The position numbers and the translations under genes were made by a program. A stretch of DNA of 64,000 nucleotides, taken from the NCBI RefSeq assembly GCF_000743575.1, contig NZ_JQGC01000012.1, forward strand, positions 98,654 through 162,653, written 5' to 3'. Numbering within the stretch: the first letter of the stretch is position 1; every line of letters begins with the position of its first letter. The notes beneath the pieces were generated by a model. The model was not told the origin of the DNA. It worked only from the letters and a program-made list of their open reading frames with translations, and made no database searches. This document shows positions 41,904 through 50,038 of the stretch, one piece after another. This DNA is from Devosia riboflavina (lineage in GTDB: Bacteria > Pseudomonadota > Alphaproteobacteria > Rhizobiales > Devosiaceae).

Positions 41904-43141
41904 TAGGCGGCGTCTTTCTCGGTATCAGGGGGATTGTCGTTATCGGCCTGCGGCGGTGCGCTGGTCGTAGTGTAGGGATTGGCAAGTTCATCGCCACCGG
42001 GAAGCGCAGGCATGTTCAGCCCTGCCCGCACCTCGTTCGGCGTCATGGCGCGCATCGCGACCATCTTGCCGTATATCTCCGTGCGCTCGGCAGGGTTGAC
42101 CGTCATCAGGTCAGCGGTGATGAACTCAAAGAAATGGGTGCGGCGCTCTTCCGGCTTGAGCAGCACGCGGGCATAGGCCCACTGCCACGCCTCAAGCCAA
42201 GGCTTCAGGCTGTAGTTGAGGAAATGCTGGTCCATCTGGGCGGTATTGGACCAAGTGCCACGCTCAAGGTCATAGAGCATGGTCGGCGGAACGTTGAACG
42301 CGCGGGCGATCTCTTCAACCTGATGGCGACGGGTCTCTAGAAACTGCGCATCAATGCTGGTCATGGTGAGCGCCTGATACTCGGTGCCTTCAGGCAGGAA
42401 TGCGGTGCCACCTGAATTGCGACCGCCAAAAGTGCGATCCCAAACGGCCTTCATATTAGCGAGGGCGGTATCGTTCTTCTGATTGGTTTTCAGGATGCCG
42501 GATGGACGGGCCGAATTGGCGAAGAGGCCAGCCGCATGGAGTTCAAGATCGATGGCGAGGCCGATGGCGTTACGAGCCAGGTTGATCGGCGCACCATCGA
42601 CCTGTCGGACATGTAGAATGTCCCAATATTCGTGGCGCTTCCGCTTCTGCCCCTTCCCCACAAGGTAGAAGGGTTCGCTGGTCGCCTCATCGATCTTGAT
42701 TTCGACCGTGAGCGGGTCAAGTCGGTGGAACTCGACAACATTGCCACTGCCGCCGCGCACGGCCAGCGCGAAGCCGCCGTTGTTATGCAACAGGGCATCG
42801 CGGGTGAGCTGGGCCCGAAGCTCGGCAGCGCTGGTCCAAGGGTTCGCTTCATCGTGCGCAAGGGTAAAGGCAGGGTGTGCCGGGTCGGCTTCCTTGCCCT
42901 TGCCTTTGCGCACGTAGAGCTTCACCGGCAGGCCACCTACGGCATTGGCGATGGTCTGAACTGCCAATGCCACGGCGGGAACCTGCATGGCCGTCTTGGG
43001 CGTCACCGAAATATTCGAATAGGTCGGCTGGGCACCGAAGAACAGAGCGGCCAGCGGGTCGGTGAGTGTCACCGGCGCGCGCGGGGTCGGCTCAGGATCG
43101 GCCTTGCGGAAGAGGCCGGGAATATACTCGATGAAAAACAA
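41903..43141 (-). CDS. HK97-family portal protein
   Basis: 412 residues. PAVALAVQTIANAVGGLPVK, then AELRAQLTRDALLHNNGGFA and EEIARAFNVPPTMLYDLERG are typical of HK97-type portals, which form the dodecameric DNA channel. The C-terminal tail is Pro/Asp-rich with ADNDNPP. It is first in the head operon, read leftward. Confidence 0.92.
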   Translation of the reverse strand: MFFIEYIPGLFRKADPEPTPRAPVTLTDPLAALFFGAQPTYSNISVTPKTAMQVPAVALAVQTIANAVGGLPVKLYVRKGKGKEADPAHPAFTLAHDEANPWTSAAELRAQLTRDALLHNNGGFALAVRGGSGNVVEFHRLDPLTVEIKIDEATSEPFYLVGKGQKRKRHEYWDILHVRQVDGAPINLARNAIGLAIDLELHAAGLFANSARPSGILKTNQKNDTALANMKAVWDRTFGGRNSGGTAFLPEGTEYQALTMTSIDAQFLETRRHQVEEIARAFNVPPTMLYDLERGTWSNTAQMDQHFLNYSLKPWLEAWQWAYARVLLKPEERRTHFFEFITADLMTVNPAERTEIYGKMVAMRAMTPNEVRAGLNMPALPGGDELANPYTTTSAPPQADNDNPPDTEKDAA

Positions 43142-43204
43142 ACGCCCTGCTCATGTGGTATTATATTACCACAATATGCCTGAGCACGAACAAAATGTGA
43201 ATCT

Positions 43205-44011
43205 CTATTCTTCGGTTTTTTCAAAGAAGTAGTCAGGCGGGTCATCTTTAGTCCGTAGGTAATGCACCGCGGCCAATCCCTTGCCCAAAAAATCTGGCGT
43301 TAACGGATCGTGCGCACCCTGTTGACCGACCTTCATAGTTTTTCGCAATAGTTGCTGAAGATCAGCCTCAAATCTCTCTAAATGCGCAGGTTCCTCATAC
43401 TCGACCGGCCCATTATCACTATTGAGATCAGGGACTATTTCAGAAAATTCTATTACCTGTTTGATGTAGCCCTCTAGCTGCCGGGGGATTGAGGGCTCGC
43501 TGCTCTTTTTGAATGGGGACAGCGTATCGAAAACATGGGTTACTTTCATATTTTCCGCCATCGCTTCGAAGCTCTGAAGAGCGTCAACAATGGCGGAAAC
43601 TAGGGATTTGATTTCTGCCCTCGCCTCGGCTTCCTCATGCTCACCAATCATCAGCTCCGTTTGCTGACGGATGTAGTCCACGTTCCTCTTTGACTCTTCG
43701 AATTGCTGCTCAGCAACTTCTCGCGACTGGCGAAGCTCTTGGCGTTGCGCGGCCAATTCGTCACGCTGCAGTAATACAGCCGTCACCAACCAAACGAAGG
43801 CAACAGGAGCGAAAGCGCCCGCAAACGTGTCGCCAAGCTCGTTAGGTGAAAGGCACGCCAGCCGTTCTAGTAGCCACACACCGGCTGGACACTCAGAAGG
43901 CATAGCCGTGTTAAGTAGCAATGCCCCAAACAGAGCAAGAAACAAGACGGTGAGGGTCAGCGCGACCCATATGATCGGACTGCGCTTATGGGCGGCTTCA
44001 TCCTTCATCAT
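43205..44011 (-). CDS. Two-helix membrane protein with coiled coil
   Basis: 268 residues from ATG 44011, overlapping the upstream gene's stop (ATGA). Two membrane helices (IIWVALTLTVLFLALFGALL; FAGAFAPVAFVWLVTAVLL) are followed by a coiled coil (RDELAAQRQELRQSREVAEQ) and a soluble helical domain. The topology recalls phage-encoded exclusion or host-sensing proteins; the function is unknown. It is not part of the standard head set. Confidence 0.55.
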   Translation of the reverse strand: MMKDEAAHKRSPIIWVALTLTVLFLALFGALLLNTAMPSECPAGVWLLERLACLSPNELGDTFAGAFAPVAFVWLVTAVLLQRDELAAQRQELRQSREVAEQQFEESKRNVDYIRQQTELMIGEHEEAEARAEIKSLVSAIVDALQSFEAMAENMKVTHVFDTLSPFKKSSEPSIPRQLEGYIKQVIEFSEIVPDLNSDNGPVEYEEPAHLERFEADLQQLLRKTMKVGQQGAHDPLTPDFLGKGLAAVHYLRTKDDPPDYFFEKTEE

Positions 44012-44331
44012 CGACGCACCGCACGGCTGATCTCGACCAAGATACCCAAAGCAATCGCGCAAGCGGCAACCATCGCAGCTTGATCGATGGCTTGAGCTGG
44101 CGCTTGCCCAAGGTAGCGAGCTGCCCACGCCCTAGCCTCATCGGCATTGGGTACGCTGGTGATGATGTAGACGGAGATACCAATTCGGCCCGTCGCCATG
44201 AGAAGCGCGAGCCAAGCGGCCATAGTGCCTAGCCTAGTGAAGAACATTGAGTGCCCCAAAGCGTTTACACTGATCCTAAGCGTCGCAAATTTGGCGTCCA
44301 TCGAGAATTGGTCGATGCCAACCGAAATCAC
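44008..44331 (-). CDS. Small membrane protein
   Basis: Up to 107 residues (ATG 44331; ATG 44301 is equally possible). It has two hydrophobic segments (MAAWLALLMATGRIGISVYII; AAMVAACAIALGILVEI). It is coupled to the next membrane protein by a four-base overlap, so the pair may form one membrane unit. Confidence 0.45.
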   Translation of the reverse strand: MISVGIDQFSMDAKFATLRISVNALGHSMFFTRLGTMAAWLALLMATGRIGISVYIITSVPNADEARAWAARYLGQAPAQAIDQAAMVAACAIALGILVEISRAVRR

Positions 44332-44392
44332 GTCCCGTTCAGGCGCAAGAGCATTTCATTCACTTTGGGGATGAGCCGAACAGGGAAATGAA

Positions 44393-44417
44393 AGAAGCCG
44401 GGGCAAGCCCGGCTTCT
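44393..44417 (-). terminator. Perfect 10-bp hairpin near the end of the element
   Basis: AGAAGCCGGG and CCCGGCTTCT flank GCAAG. On the minus strand it is followed by TTTCATTT, so it should end a short leftward transcript covering the small gene at 44420-44506. Confidence 0.65.
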
Positions 44418-44419
44418 GG

Positions 44420-44506
44420 TCAAAGTATGACCGACAAGATCACCGCAATACCAATTAGGCAGGCGGCAACGTTTATCTTCACATCTATAGAGACTTTGGG
44501 TTTCAT
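44420..44506 (-). CDS. 28-residue hydrophobic peptide
   Basis: A short frame (MKPKVSIDVKINVAACLIGI, then VILSVIL-type residues) with AGGA eight bases before its ATG, directly followed by the terminator hairpin. It encodes a basic head and one short membrane helix. It could be a small phage membrane peptide or toxin. Evidence is the ribosome site and terminator only. Confidence 0.4.
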   Translation of the reverse strand: MKPKVSIDVKINVAACLIGIAVILSVIL

Positions 44507-44830
44507 GATGAAATCCTCAGTCCGTGGCCACGGAACCAGAAGGTTGCGTGAAGCTAGCCGCCGGAACGGGTTAACCAGCCGTTAGACGGTTCATCAGGGC
44601 ACCTTCGGCTTAGCGCGTTAGCCTCTGGTGCGCCCCATGTGCCTCTAGGTGTTCCGTTCGGATTGTCCAAAAAGCTTCCCGTTTGAGGAGCCATCTTGTT
44701 GGATTCGTCCCAGGTCCCAGCATGGGCAACGTAGCTACCGCTAGGTTTTTCGGATTGGCTTTCCGATTCCATCGCGACCACGCCGTTAACTATCTTCTAG
44801 CTGATGACAATTGCCGGGTCAAACCGTGAA
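44507..44830. other. Right flank of the integrated element, no firm gene
   Basis: A minus-strand frame at 44554-44781 (Ser/Gly/Asn-rich, SGSYVAHAGTWDESNK) lacks a clear ribosome site and is left uncalled. No repressor or lysis gene is visible. Confidence 0.35.
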
Positions 44831-44871
44831 CGTGACTATCCACAAAGGTGATCCACTGCGATCCACTTTTT
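44831..44871. other. Candidate right attachment repeat (attR)
   Basis: The CGTGACT, ATCCAC, GGTGATCCAC and CACTTTTT blocks match the order and spacing of 27288-27329, differing by one base of length, an AAA/TTT swap and a 7-base variable block. Chromosomal genes resume just after it. Confidence 0.5.
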
Positions 44872-45000
44872 CGACCAATGATCTTGCTAACCCATTGAAA
44901 TCACTATACGTATCAATCAAAAGGTAGGGTCCAGGTTCCCCAGCCAAAATTCCTTCAAATCGTTGTCTCGATACGCAAACGCGCTCCGGCTCTTTGCCTG

Positions 45001-46368
45001 TTACCGTCGCACGCCCAGTCTCGACATTTTTTCGCTTAGCGTTCGGCGAGGCACTTGCAGAGCTTCGGCGGCGGCGGTGATGGAGTCGTTGTGGCGGGTC
45101 AGTTCGGCCTCGATCAGGTGGCGCTCATAGGCGGCGACGCGCTCGGCTAGACCGCCGGTCGAAGGGGGTAGGTCGCGCGTGGCCGGGCCGATGATGGCGC
45201 CGAGCGAGCGTCCTGTCGCGTCGAGACCGATGGCGAAGCGATCGGCGGCGGCCTTCAGTTCGCGGACATTGCCGGGCCAGTCGTGGTGCATCAGGGCCTG
45301 GATATCGGCGGGATGCAGTTGCGGTGCCGGTCGGCCAAAACGTGCCGCTGCCGCGCCGAGGAAATGGTGGAAGAGGAGGATGCAATCTTCACCGCGGTCC
45401 CGCAGCGGTGCCAGGGTGATGGTTGCGAGGTTGAGCCGGTAATAGAGGTCGGCCCTGAAACGTCCGGCCTTGCTTTCCTCGGCAAGGTCGACTTTTGAGG
45501 CGGCGACGATGCGCAGGTCGAGGGGTATCTGCTTGTTGGATCCGACCCGCTCCACGACCCGCTCCTGGATGACCCGCAGCACCTTGGCTTGTGCCAGGAG
45601 CGGCATGGATTCGATTTCGTCGAGCAGCAGCGTGCCGCCATTGGCATATTCGAACTTGCCGACGCGCTGAGCCCCTGCCCCGGTAAAGGCGCCGGCTTCG
45701 TGACCAAAAAGCTCGCTCTCGATCAGTTCGGCGGGAATGGCCGCGCAATTGACGGCCACAAAGGGCGCCTTGGCGCGCGGCGAAAAATCATGGAGGCAGC
45801 GCGCCACCACTTCCTTGCCGGTTCCGGTCTCGCCCAGGATGATCACATCGGTCGGGATATGCGCCAGCTCGCGCACGGTATTGCGCAACTGCTCCATGGG
45901 CGGCGAATTGCCGACGAGGCGCGTGGCCAGTTCCGCCTCGCCGCCATCGAGCCGGCGGCGCAAATCAGCGATCTCGCGCTTGAGCGCCACCTGATCGACC
46001 GCCCGCTTGAGGCTCGCCACCAGTTTGTCGGGCACATAGGGCTTTTGCAGGAAATCGAACGCACCCTGCCGCATGGCTTCAACGGCCATGGGGACGTCGC
46101 CGTGGCCGGTGATCAGGATAACCTCGGAGGGCACCATCCGCTCCCGCACTTTTCGCAGCAGATCGAGGCCGGAAAGGCCGGGCATACGCACATCGCTGAG
46201 AATGACATGGGGCCGGATTTCGTCGAGCCGCTCCAGCGCCGAGGCTGCATCATTGGCGACATGCGTGGCAAAGCCGGAGAGGCGCAGCCATTGTTCGAGG
46301 GCTGTGCGGATCATTTCTTCATCGTCGACGATGAGCACGCTGGCGTCAGTCAATGCGTTCTCTTTCAT
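45001..46368 (-). CDS. Sigma-54-dependent response regulator, DctD type
   Basis: 455 residues. A receiver domain (phospho-Asp in VILSDVRMPGLSG, Lys in FLQKPY) is followed by a sigma-54 activator AAA+ domain (Walker A GETGTGKE, GAFTGA loop, DEIESM) and a Fis-type helix-turn-helix (ITAAAEALQVPRRTLSEKMS). It should activate sigma-54 promoters for carboxylate uptake. It overlaps the sensor kinase gene by 23 bases. A perfect sigma-54 promoter lies before the divergent tctC gene, its likely target. Confidence 0.92.
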   Translation of the reverse strand: MKENALTDASVLIVDDEEMIRTALEQWLRLSGFATHVANDAASALERLDEIRPHVILSDVRMPGLSGLDLLRKVRERMVPSEVILITGHGDVPMAVEAMRQGAFDFLQKPYVPDKLVASLKRAVDQVALKREIADLRRRLDGGEAELATRLVGNSPPMEQLRNTVRELAHIPTDVIILGETGTGKEVVARCLHDFSPRAKAPFVAVNCAAIPAELIESELFGHEAGAFTGAGAQRVGKFEYANGGTLLLDEIESMPLLAQAKVLRVIQERVVERVGSNKQIPLDLRIVAASKVDLAEESKAGRFRADLYYRLNLATITLAPLRDRGEDCILLFHHFLGAAAARFGRPAPQLHPADIQALMHHDWPGNVRELKAAADRFAIGLDATGRSLGAIIGPATRDLPPSTGGLAERVAAYERHLIEAELTRHNDSITAAAEALQVPRRTLSEKMSRLGVRR

Positions 46369-48211
46369 GTGTGGCCGCGGCCCCGGCCAGCGGCAAAGTC
46401 ACGGTAAAGCTTGCGCCCCGCCCGGATGGACTGACAGCGCTGATGCTGCCGCCGAGATCGCGCACGAGCCCATAGGAAATCGAGAGGCCCAGCCCGAGGC
46501 CTTCGCCCGGCCCCTTGGTGGAATAGAAGGGATCGAAAATGCTGGGCAGCGCCTCGGCCGGGATGCCGGCGCCGGTATCGGTGACGACGACACTCACCTG
46601 TCGGCCGGCATTGCGCACGCCAATGGAGAGCACCCGCACCTTTTGCCCCGCCATGGCGTCTGCCGCATTGGTGAAAAGATTGATCAGCACCTGCTCGATA
46701 TGGACTGGGTTGCCTGCGACCTTCAGCGGCGCCGTCGGGCGGCTATATTCGACATCGATACCCAATTGCCGCAGCTTGTGGTCGACGAGGTCGAGCGCAT
46801 TGGCGATGACCGTTCCAAGATCGGCTTCAATCGGTGCCGGTGGCTGTTTTCGTGCAAAGGTTTTCAAATGACCGGTGAGCGCGGCGAGCCGATCGACGAT
46901 CTTGTCTATCTGCCCCAGCACCGAGCCGATCTCTTCGTCCTGACGCCGCGTGGCCAATAGCTTGGCGCTGGCCAGGTGCGTCGTCAGCGCCGAAACGGGC
47001 TGACTCACTTCATGAGCCACCCCGGCCAAGGCCTGGCCAAGACTCGCAAGTTTCGCCGCCTGCACCAGATGCGCCTGCACCTGCCGCTCGGCATCCTCGG
47101 CACGAATACGTTCGGCGATTTCCTCGCGCAGCGCCTCATTGGCAATATGCAGATCTTCGGTGCGCTCGGCGACCCGCTGCTCCAGCCGCTCGTGTTCGGC
47201 AAGACGCTGGGCCACCAATCGCCGCCGCTGCGCCAGAAGCGCCAGGATCATCAAGAGCGCCGCAACACCGAGACCCGCGGCCGTTGCCGCGAGCCAGGCA
47301 TCGCGAAAGAGCGGTCCGGTTGGGGTGAAGGAAATGATACGCCACTGATGCGCCGGCAGCCGCAATTCGTCGACCATGAATACGCCGGCCGTGTCGGCAT
47401 CTTCTCCGCCGATATAAGCGAAACTGGCGCCGCGCGATGGCCAGACGGCCGATGCCACCGGCACTTCGCGCGCGCCCTGCGGCCCGTAGCGCAATTGCGG
47501 CGCGATGCGCGCATAGTCGGCCTGGGCAACCGGCGCGATCGGGCGGTAGCGCCAATCGGGCCGGGTTGAGAGAATGGTGATATTGTTGACATCGACGATG
47601 CCGATCAGCTCCCCCGACCGCCACCAATTGGCTTCGATCTCGCCGAGATTGATCTTGGTGACGGCCACGCCCAGGGGACCGTTCTCCCCGTCGATCCGCC
47701 GGGCCAGAAAGTAGCCGGCAACGCCCGTTACCGTGCCGACGGCGTAGAATTTTGCGTCGCCATCGGCCATGGCCTCTTCGAAATAAGGCCGATAGGCAAG
47801 GTTCTCGCCGACAAAGCTGTCATAGGCCCACCAGTTCGAGGCGGTGACCACATGCCCGTCATCGGCCATGACGAAGAGCTCACCTGCCCCCGCCGTATCG
47901 TTGAGCCGCGACAGGAAACCATTGGCCAGTTCCCGCCGTGCGGCATTGTCCGGCTCGGCCAGCACCGCCCGCACCTCCGGCGCCAGGGCCATGCTCGAGG
48001 GCAGATAATGAAAGCGCTCGATCATCGCTTCGAGCGTCCGATCGAACAGCACCAGGCGCCGCTCGGCCTGTTCGCCCACGCTGCGAATGGCGCCGGCCAG
48101 CGTGATTTCGAACGCCACCCAGCCGCAGGCCAGCACCGCCAGCAAGGCGGCCGATATCAGCAGAAGCTGACGACGTCCCAGCAATTCGCGTAGCGCAAAG
48201 CGGCTCGACAT
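46346..48211 (-). CDS. DctB-like sensor histidine kinase
   Basis: 621 residues from ATG 48211 (ATG 48217 is also possible). Two membrane helices (about 15-35 and 300-325) flank a periplasmic double-Cache-like sensor (GYFLARRIDGENGPLGVAVT). A coiled coil leads to the dimerisation domain with the phospho-His (LAGVAHEVSQPVSAL) and an ATPase domain (NLFTNAADAM, DTGAGIP, GLGLGLSI). It is a C4-dicarboxylate or tricarboxylate sensor by family and context. The pair is divergent from tctCBA. Confidence 0.9.
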   Translation of the reverse strand: MSSRFALRELLGRRQLLLISAALLAVLACGWVAFEITLAGAIRSVGEQAERRLVLFDRTLEAMIERFHYLPSSMALAPEVRAVLAEPDNAARRELANGFLSRLNDTAGAGELFVMADDGHVVTASNWWAYDSFVGENLAYRPYFEEAMADGDAKFYAVGTVTGVAGYFLARRIDGENGPLGVAVTKINLGEIEANWWRSGELIGIVDVNNITILSTRPDWRYRPIAPVAQADYARIAPQLRYGPQGAREVPVASAVWPSRGASFAYIGGEDADTAGVFMVDELRLPAHQWRIISFTPTGPLFRDAWLAATAAGLGVAALLMILALLAQRRRLVAQRLAEHERLEQRVAERTEDLHIANEALREEIAERIRAEDAERQVQAHLVQAAKLASLGQALAGVAHEVSQPVSALTTHLASAKLLATRRQDEEIGSVLGQIDKIVDRLAALTGHLKTFARKQPPAPIEADLGTVIANALDLVDHKLRQLGIDVEYSRPTAPLKVAGNPVHIEQVLINLFTNAADAMAGQKVRVLSIGVRNAGRQVSVVVTDTGAGIPAEALPSIFDPFYSTKGPGEGLGLGLSISYGLVRDLGGSISAVSPSGRGASFTVTLPLAGAAATHERERID

Positions 48212-48219
48212 GTGCATTT

Positions 48220-48270
48220 CTGGCAAGAAATTGCCAGCCTTCGACGGGCATCTTGGCAATTTTCCGCCAA
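48220..48270. promoter_or_regulatory. Paired upstream activator sites
   Basis: CTGGCAAGAAATTGCCAG (48220-48237) is a perfect 7+4+7 palindrome. TTGGCAATTTTCCGCCAA (48253-48270) is a related imperfect one 33 bases away. They lie 50-100 bases before the sigma-54 promoter, where enhancer dimers of the DctD-type regulator would bind. Confidence 0.65.
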
Positions 48271-48321
48271 CTTTGCCAGAGCGCCCTGCAAAAACCGCAG
48301 GCCTGACCTGCAATTTTGATT

Positions 48322-48336
48322 TGGCACGCAGTTTGC
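48322..48336 (+). promoter_or_regulatory. Sigma-54 promoter of tctCBA
   Basis: TGGCACG-CAGT-TTGC is a full match to the sigma-54 consensus (TGGCACG-N4-TTGC). It lies about 60 bases before the tctC start. Confidence 0.88.
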
Positions 48337-48396
48337 AAAGCCTGGGCTAGACCGGCGGAGGAGCCGGCTACAAGATCACTCACGGGAGGACATCCA

Positions 48397-49365
48397 ATGA
48401 AAAAGACTATCGCCACCGCGTTCATCGCCACGCTCGCTCTCTCCGGCACCGCCTTTGCGCAGACCTATCCGACCAAGCCGATTACGGTCGTGGTGCCGTT
48501 CACCGCCGGCGGCCCGACCGATACGGTGGCGCGTCTCGTCGCCGAGGTGATGAGCGGAGATCTGGGCCAGCAGGTCGTGGTGCAGAATGTCGGCGGCGCC
48601 GGTGGCACGCTGGGTGCCGGCCAGGTCGCCACCGCGCCGAACGATGGCTACACCCTGCTGCTGCACCATATCGGCATGTCGACCGCGCCGACGCTCTATC
48701 GCAGCCTGCCCTATGACCCGCTGACCGACTTCGCCACCATCGGCCTCATCACCTCCGTGCCGATGACGCTGGTTGCCCGCAAGGACTTTGAGCCCACTAC
48801 GCTTGAAGAGCTGTTGGCCTATATCAAGACCAATGGCGAGAACGTCACCTATGCCCATGCCGGCATCGGTTCGGCCAGCCAGCTCTGCGGCATGCTGCTG
48901 ATGGAATCGACCGAGACCATCATGACCACCGTGCCCTATCAGGGCGCCGGTCCGGCCATGACCGATATCATCGGCGGCCAGATCGACATGATCTGCGACC
49001 AGACCACCAATACGACGACGCAGATCCAGGCCGGCGAAGTGAAGGCCTATGCCGTGACCTCGCCTGAGCGCCTCGCCAACCTGCCCGACGTTCCCACTGC
49101 CAAGGAATCCGGTCTCGATCTCGAAATCGGCGTCTGGCACGGGCTTTATGCACCGGCCGGCACCGATCCGGCCATCATCGAACGTCTGGAAACCTCGCTG
49201 CAAGCCGCGCTCACCAATGAGACGGTGATCGCCCGCTTCGCCGAACTCGGCACGGCCCCGGTCACGGCGGAAGAAGCGACGCCCGCAGCACTGACCGAGA
49301 TGCTGACCAGCCAGATCGAACTCTGGCGCGGTGTCATCGAGGCGGCCGGCGTTTACGCCGAGTAA
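48397..49365 (+). CDS. tctC: Tripartite tricarboxylate transporter substrate-binding protein
   Basis: 322 residues from ATG 48397 (GGGAGG upstream). The signal peptide covers residues 1-22 (ending AFA). The Bug/TctC fold shows YPTKPITVVVPFTAGGPTD and TVPYQGAGPAMTDIIGGQID. It binds a carboxylate in the periplasm and delivers it to TctAB. It is under a sigma-54 promoter and divergent from the dctBD-like pair. The actual substrate cannot be read from the sequence. Confidence 0.92.
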   Translation: MKKTIATAFIATLALSGTAFAQTYPTKPITVVVPFTAGGPTDTVARLVAEVMSGDLGQQVVVQNVGGAGGTLGAGQVATAPNDGYTLLLHHIGMSTAPTLYRSLPYDPLTDFATIGLITSVPMTLVARKDFEPTTLEELLAYIKTNGENVTYAHAGIGSASQLCGMLLMESTETIMTTVPYQGAGPAMTDIIGGQIDMICDQTTNTTTQIQAGEVKAYAVTSPERLANLPDVPTAKESGLDLEIGVWHGLYAPAGTDPAIIERLETSLQAALTNETVIARFAELGTAPVTAEEATPAALTEMLTSQIELWRGVIEAAGVYAE

Positions 49366-49385
49366 GGGCTCGCAACTTTTCGAGC

Positions 49386-49506
49386 GTGCCACCACCCCCT
49401 CCCAACCTCCCCCGTCAAGGGGGAGGTGCCGATCGAGTGTTTGGCACTATCCCGTCCAGCCCACCGGCAGACACCCTCCCCCTTGCGGGGAGGGGAGGGG
49501 TGGGGG
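49386..49506. repeat. REP-like palindromic element
   Basis: A 120-base G/C-strand-biased palindrome. Its outer arms are C-rich on the left and G-rich on the right. Two inner hairpins are visible: CCTCCCCC-GTCAA-GGGGGAGG at 49406-49426 and CCCTCCCC...GGGGAGGG near 49474-49495. This form is common between genes in Rhizobiales genomes. It sits between tctC and tctB and may tune relative expression. Confidence 0.7.
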
Positions 49507-49567
49507 GCGAGAGCCTCGCAGCCTTGTGCGCCCCATGCGTCCAACATCTAAAATCGAGGAGGCGGCC

Positions 49568-50029
49568 ATGCTGGCCAAGTTTTCACTCCGGGACATCCTG
49601 GCGGGCGGCATCTTCGTCCTTGCCGGAGCCTATTTCGCGCTCGAAGCGCTGAACTATGAGGTCGGCACGCCCTTCCGCATGGGGCCCGGCTTCATGCCCC
49701 TGCTGCTCGGCACGGTGCTCGCCTTGCTTGGCATCGGCGTTGCCGCCAGCGGCTGGGAGAAACCGGACCGGGAAAAGCCGTTGCCGCCCTCCTGGCGCGG
49801 CATCGTGCTCATTGTCGGCGTGATCGTCTTTTTCGGCGCCACCATTCGCGGCCTGGGTTTCGTGCCCGTGGTCTTCATTGCCGCCTTCGCCTCGGCCATG
49901 GCCAGCCGGCTCAACTCTCCCCTCTTCGCTGGCCTCCTCGCCGTGGGGCTGACGGTTCTCTGCACGGCCATTTTCGTCATCGGCCTTGGCATGACGGTGC
50001 CGTGGTTCGGGCCCTGGCTGGGTCAATAG
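49568..50029 (+). CDS. tctB: Tripartite tricarboxylate transporter small membrane protein
   Basis: 153 residues from ATG 49568 (GAGGAGG upstream). Four membrane helices are predicted, with the TctB pattern DILAGGIFVLAGAYFALEAL and GPGFMPLLLG near the start. It pairs with TctA in a sodium- or proton-driven carboxylate importer. Confidence 0.88.
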   Translation: MLAKFSLRDILAGGIFVLAGAYFALEALNYEVGTPFRMGPGFMPLLLGTVLALLGIGVAASGWEKPDREKPLPPSWRGIVLIVGVIVFFGATIRGLGFVPVVFIAAFASAMASRLNSPLFAGLLAVGLTVLCTAIFVIGLGMTVPWFGPWLGQ

Positions 50030-50038
50030 GAGCGTCAC

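Noticed and set aside
44388..44585. A 65-codon plus-strand frame near the element's right end
   Set aside because: It begins inside the terminator hairpin, lacks a ribosome site and is antisense to the better-supported short peptide.
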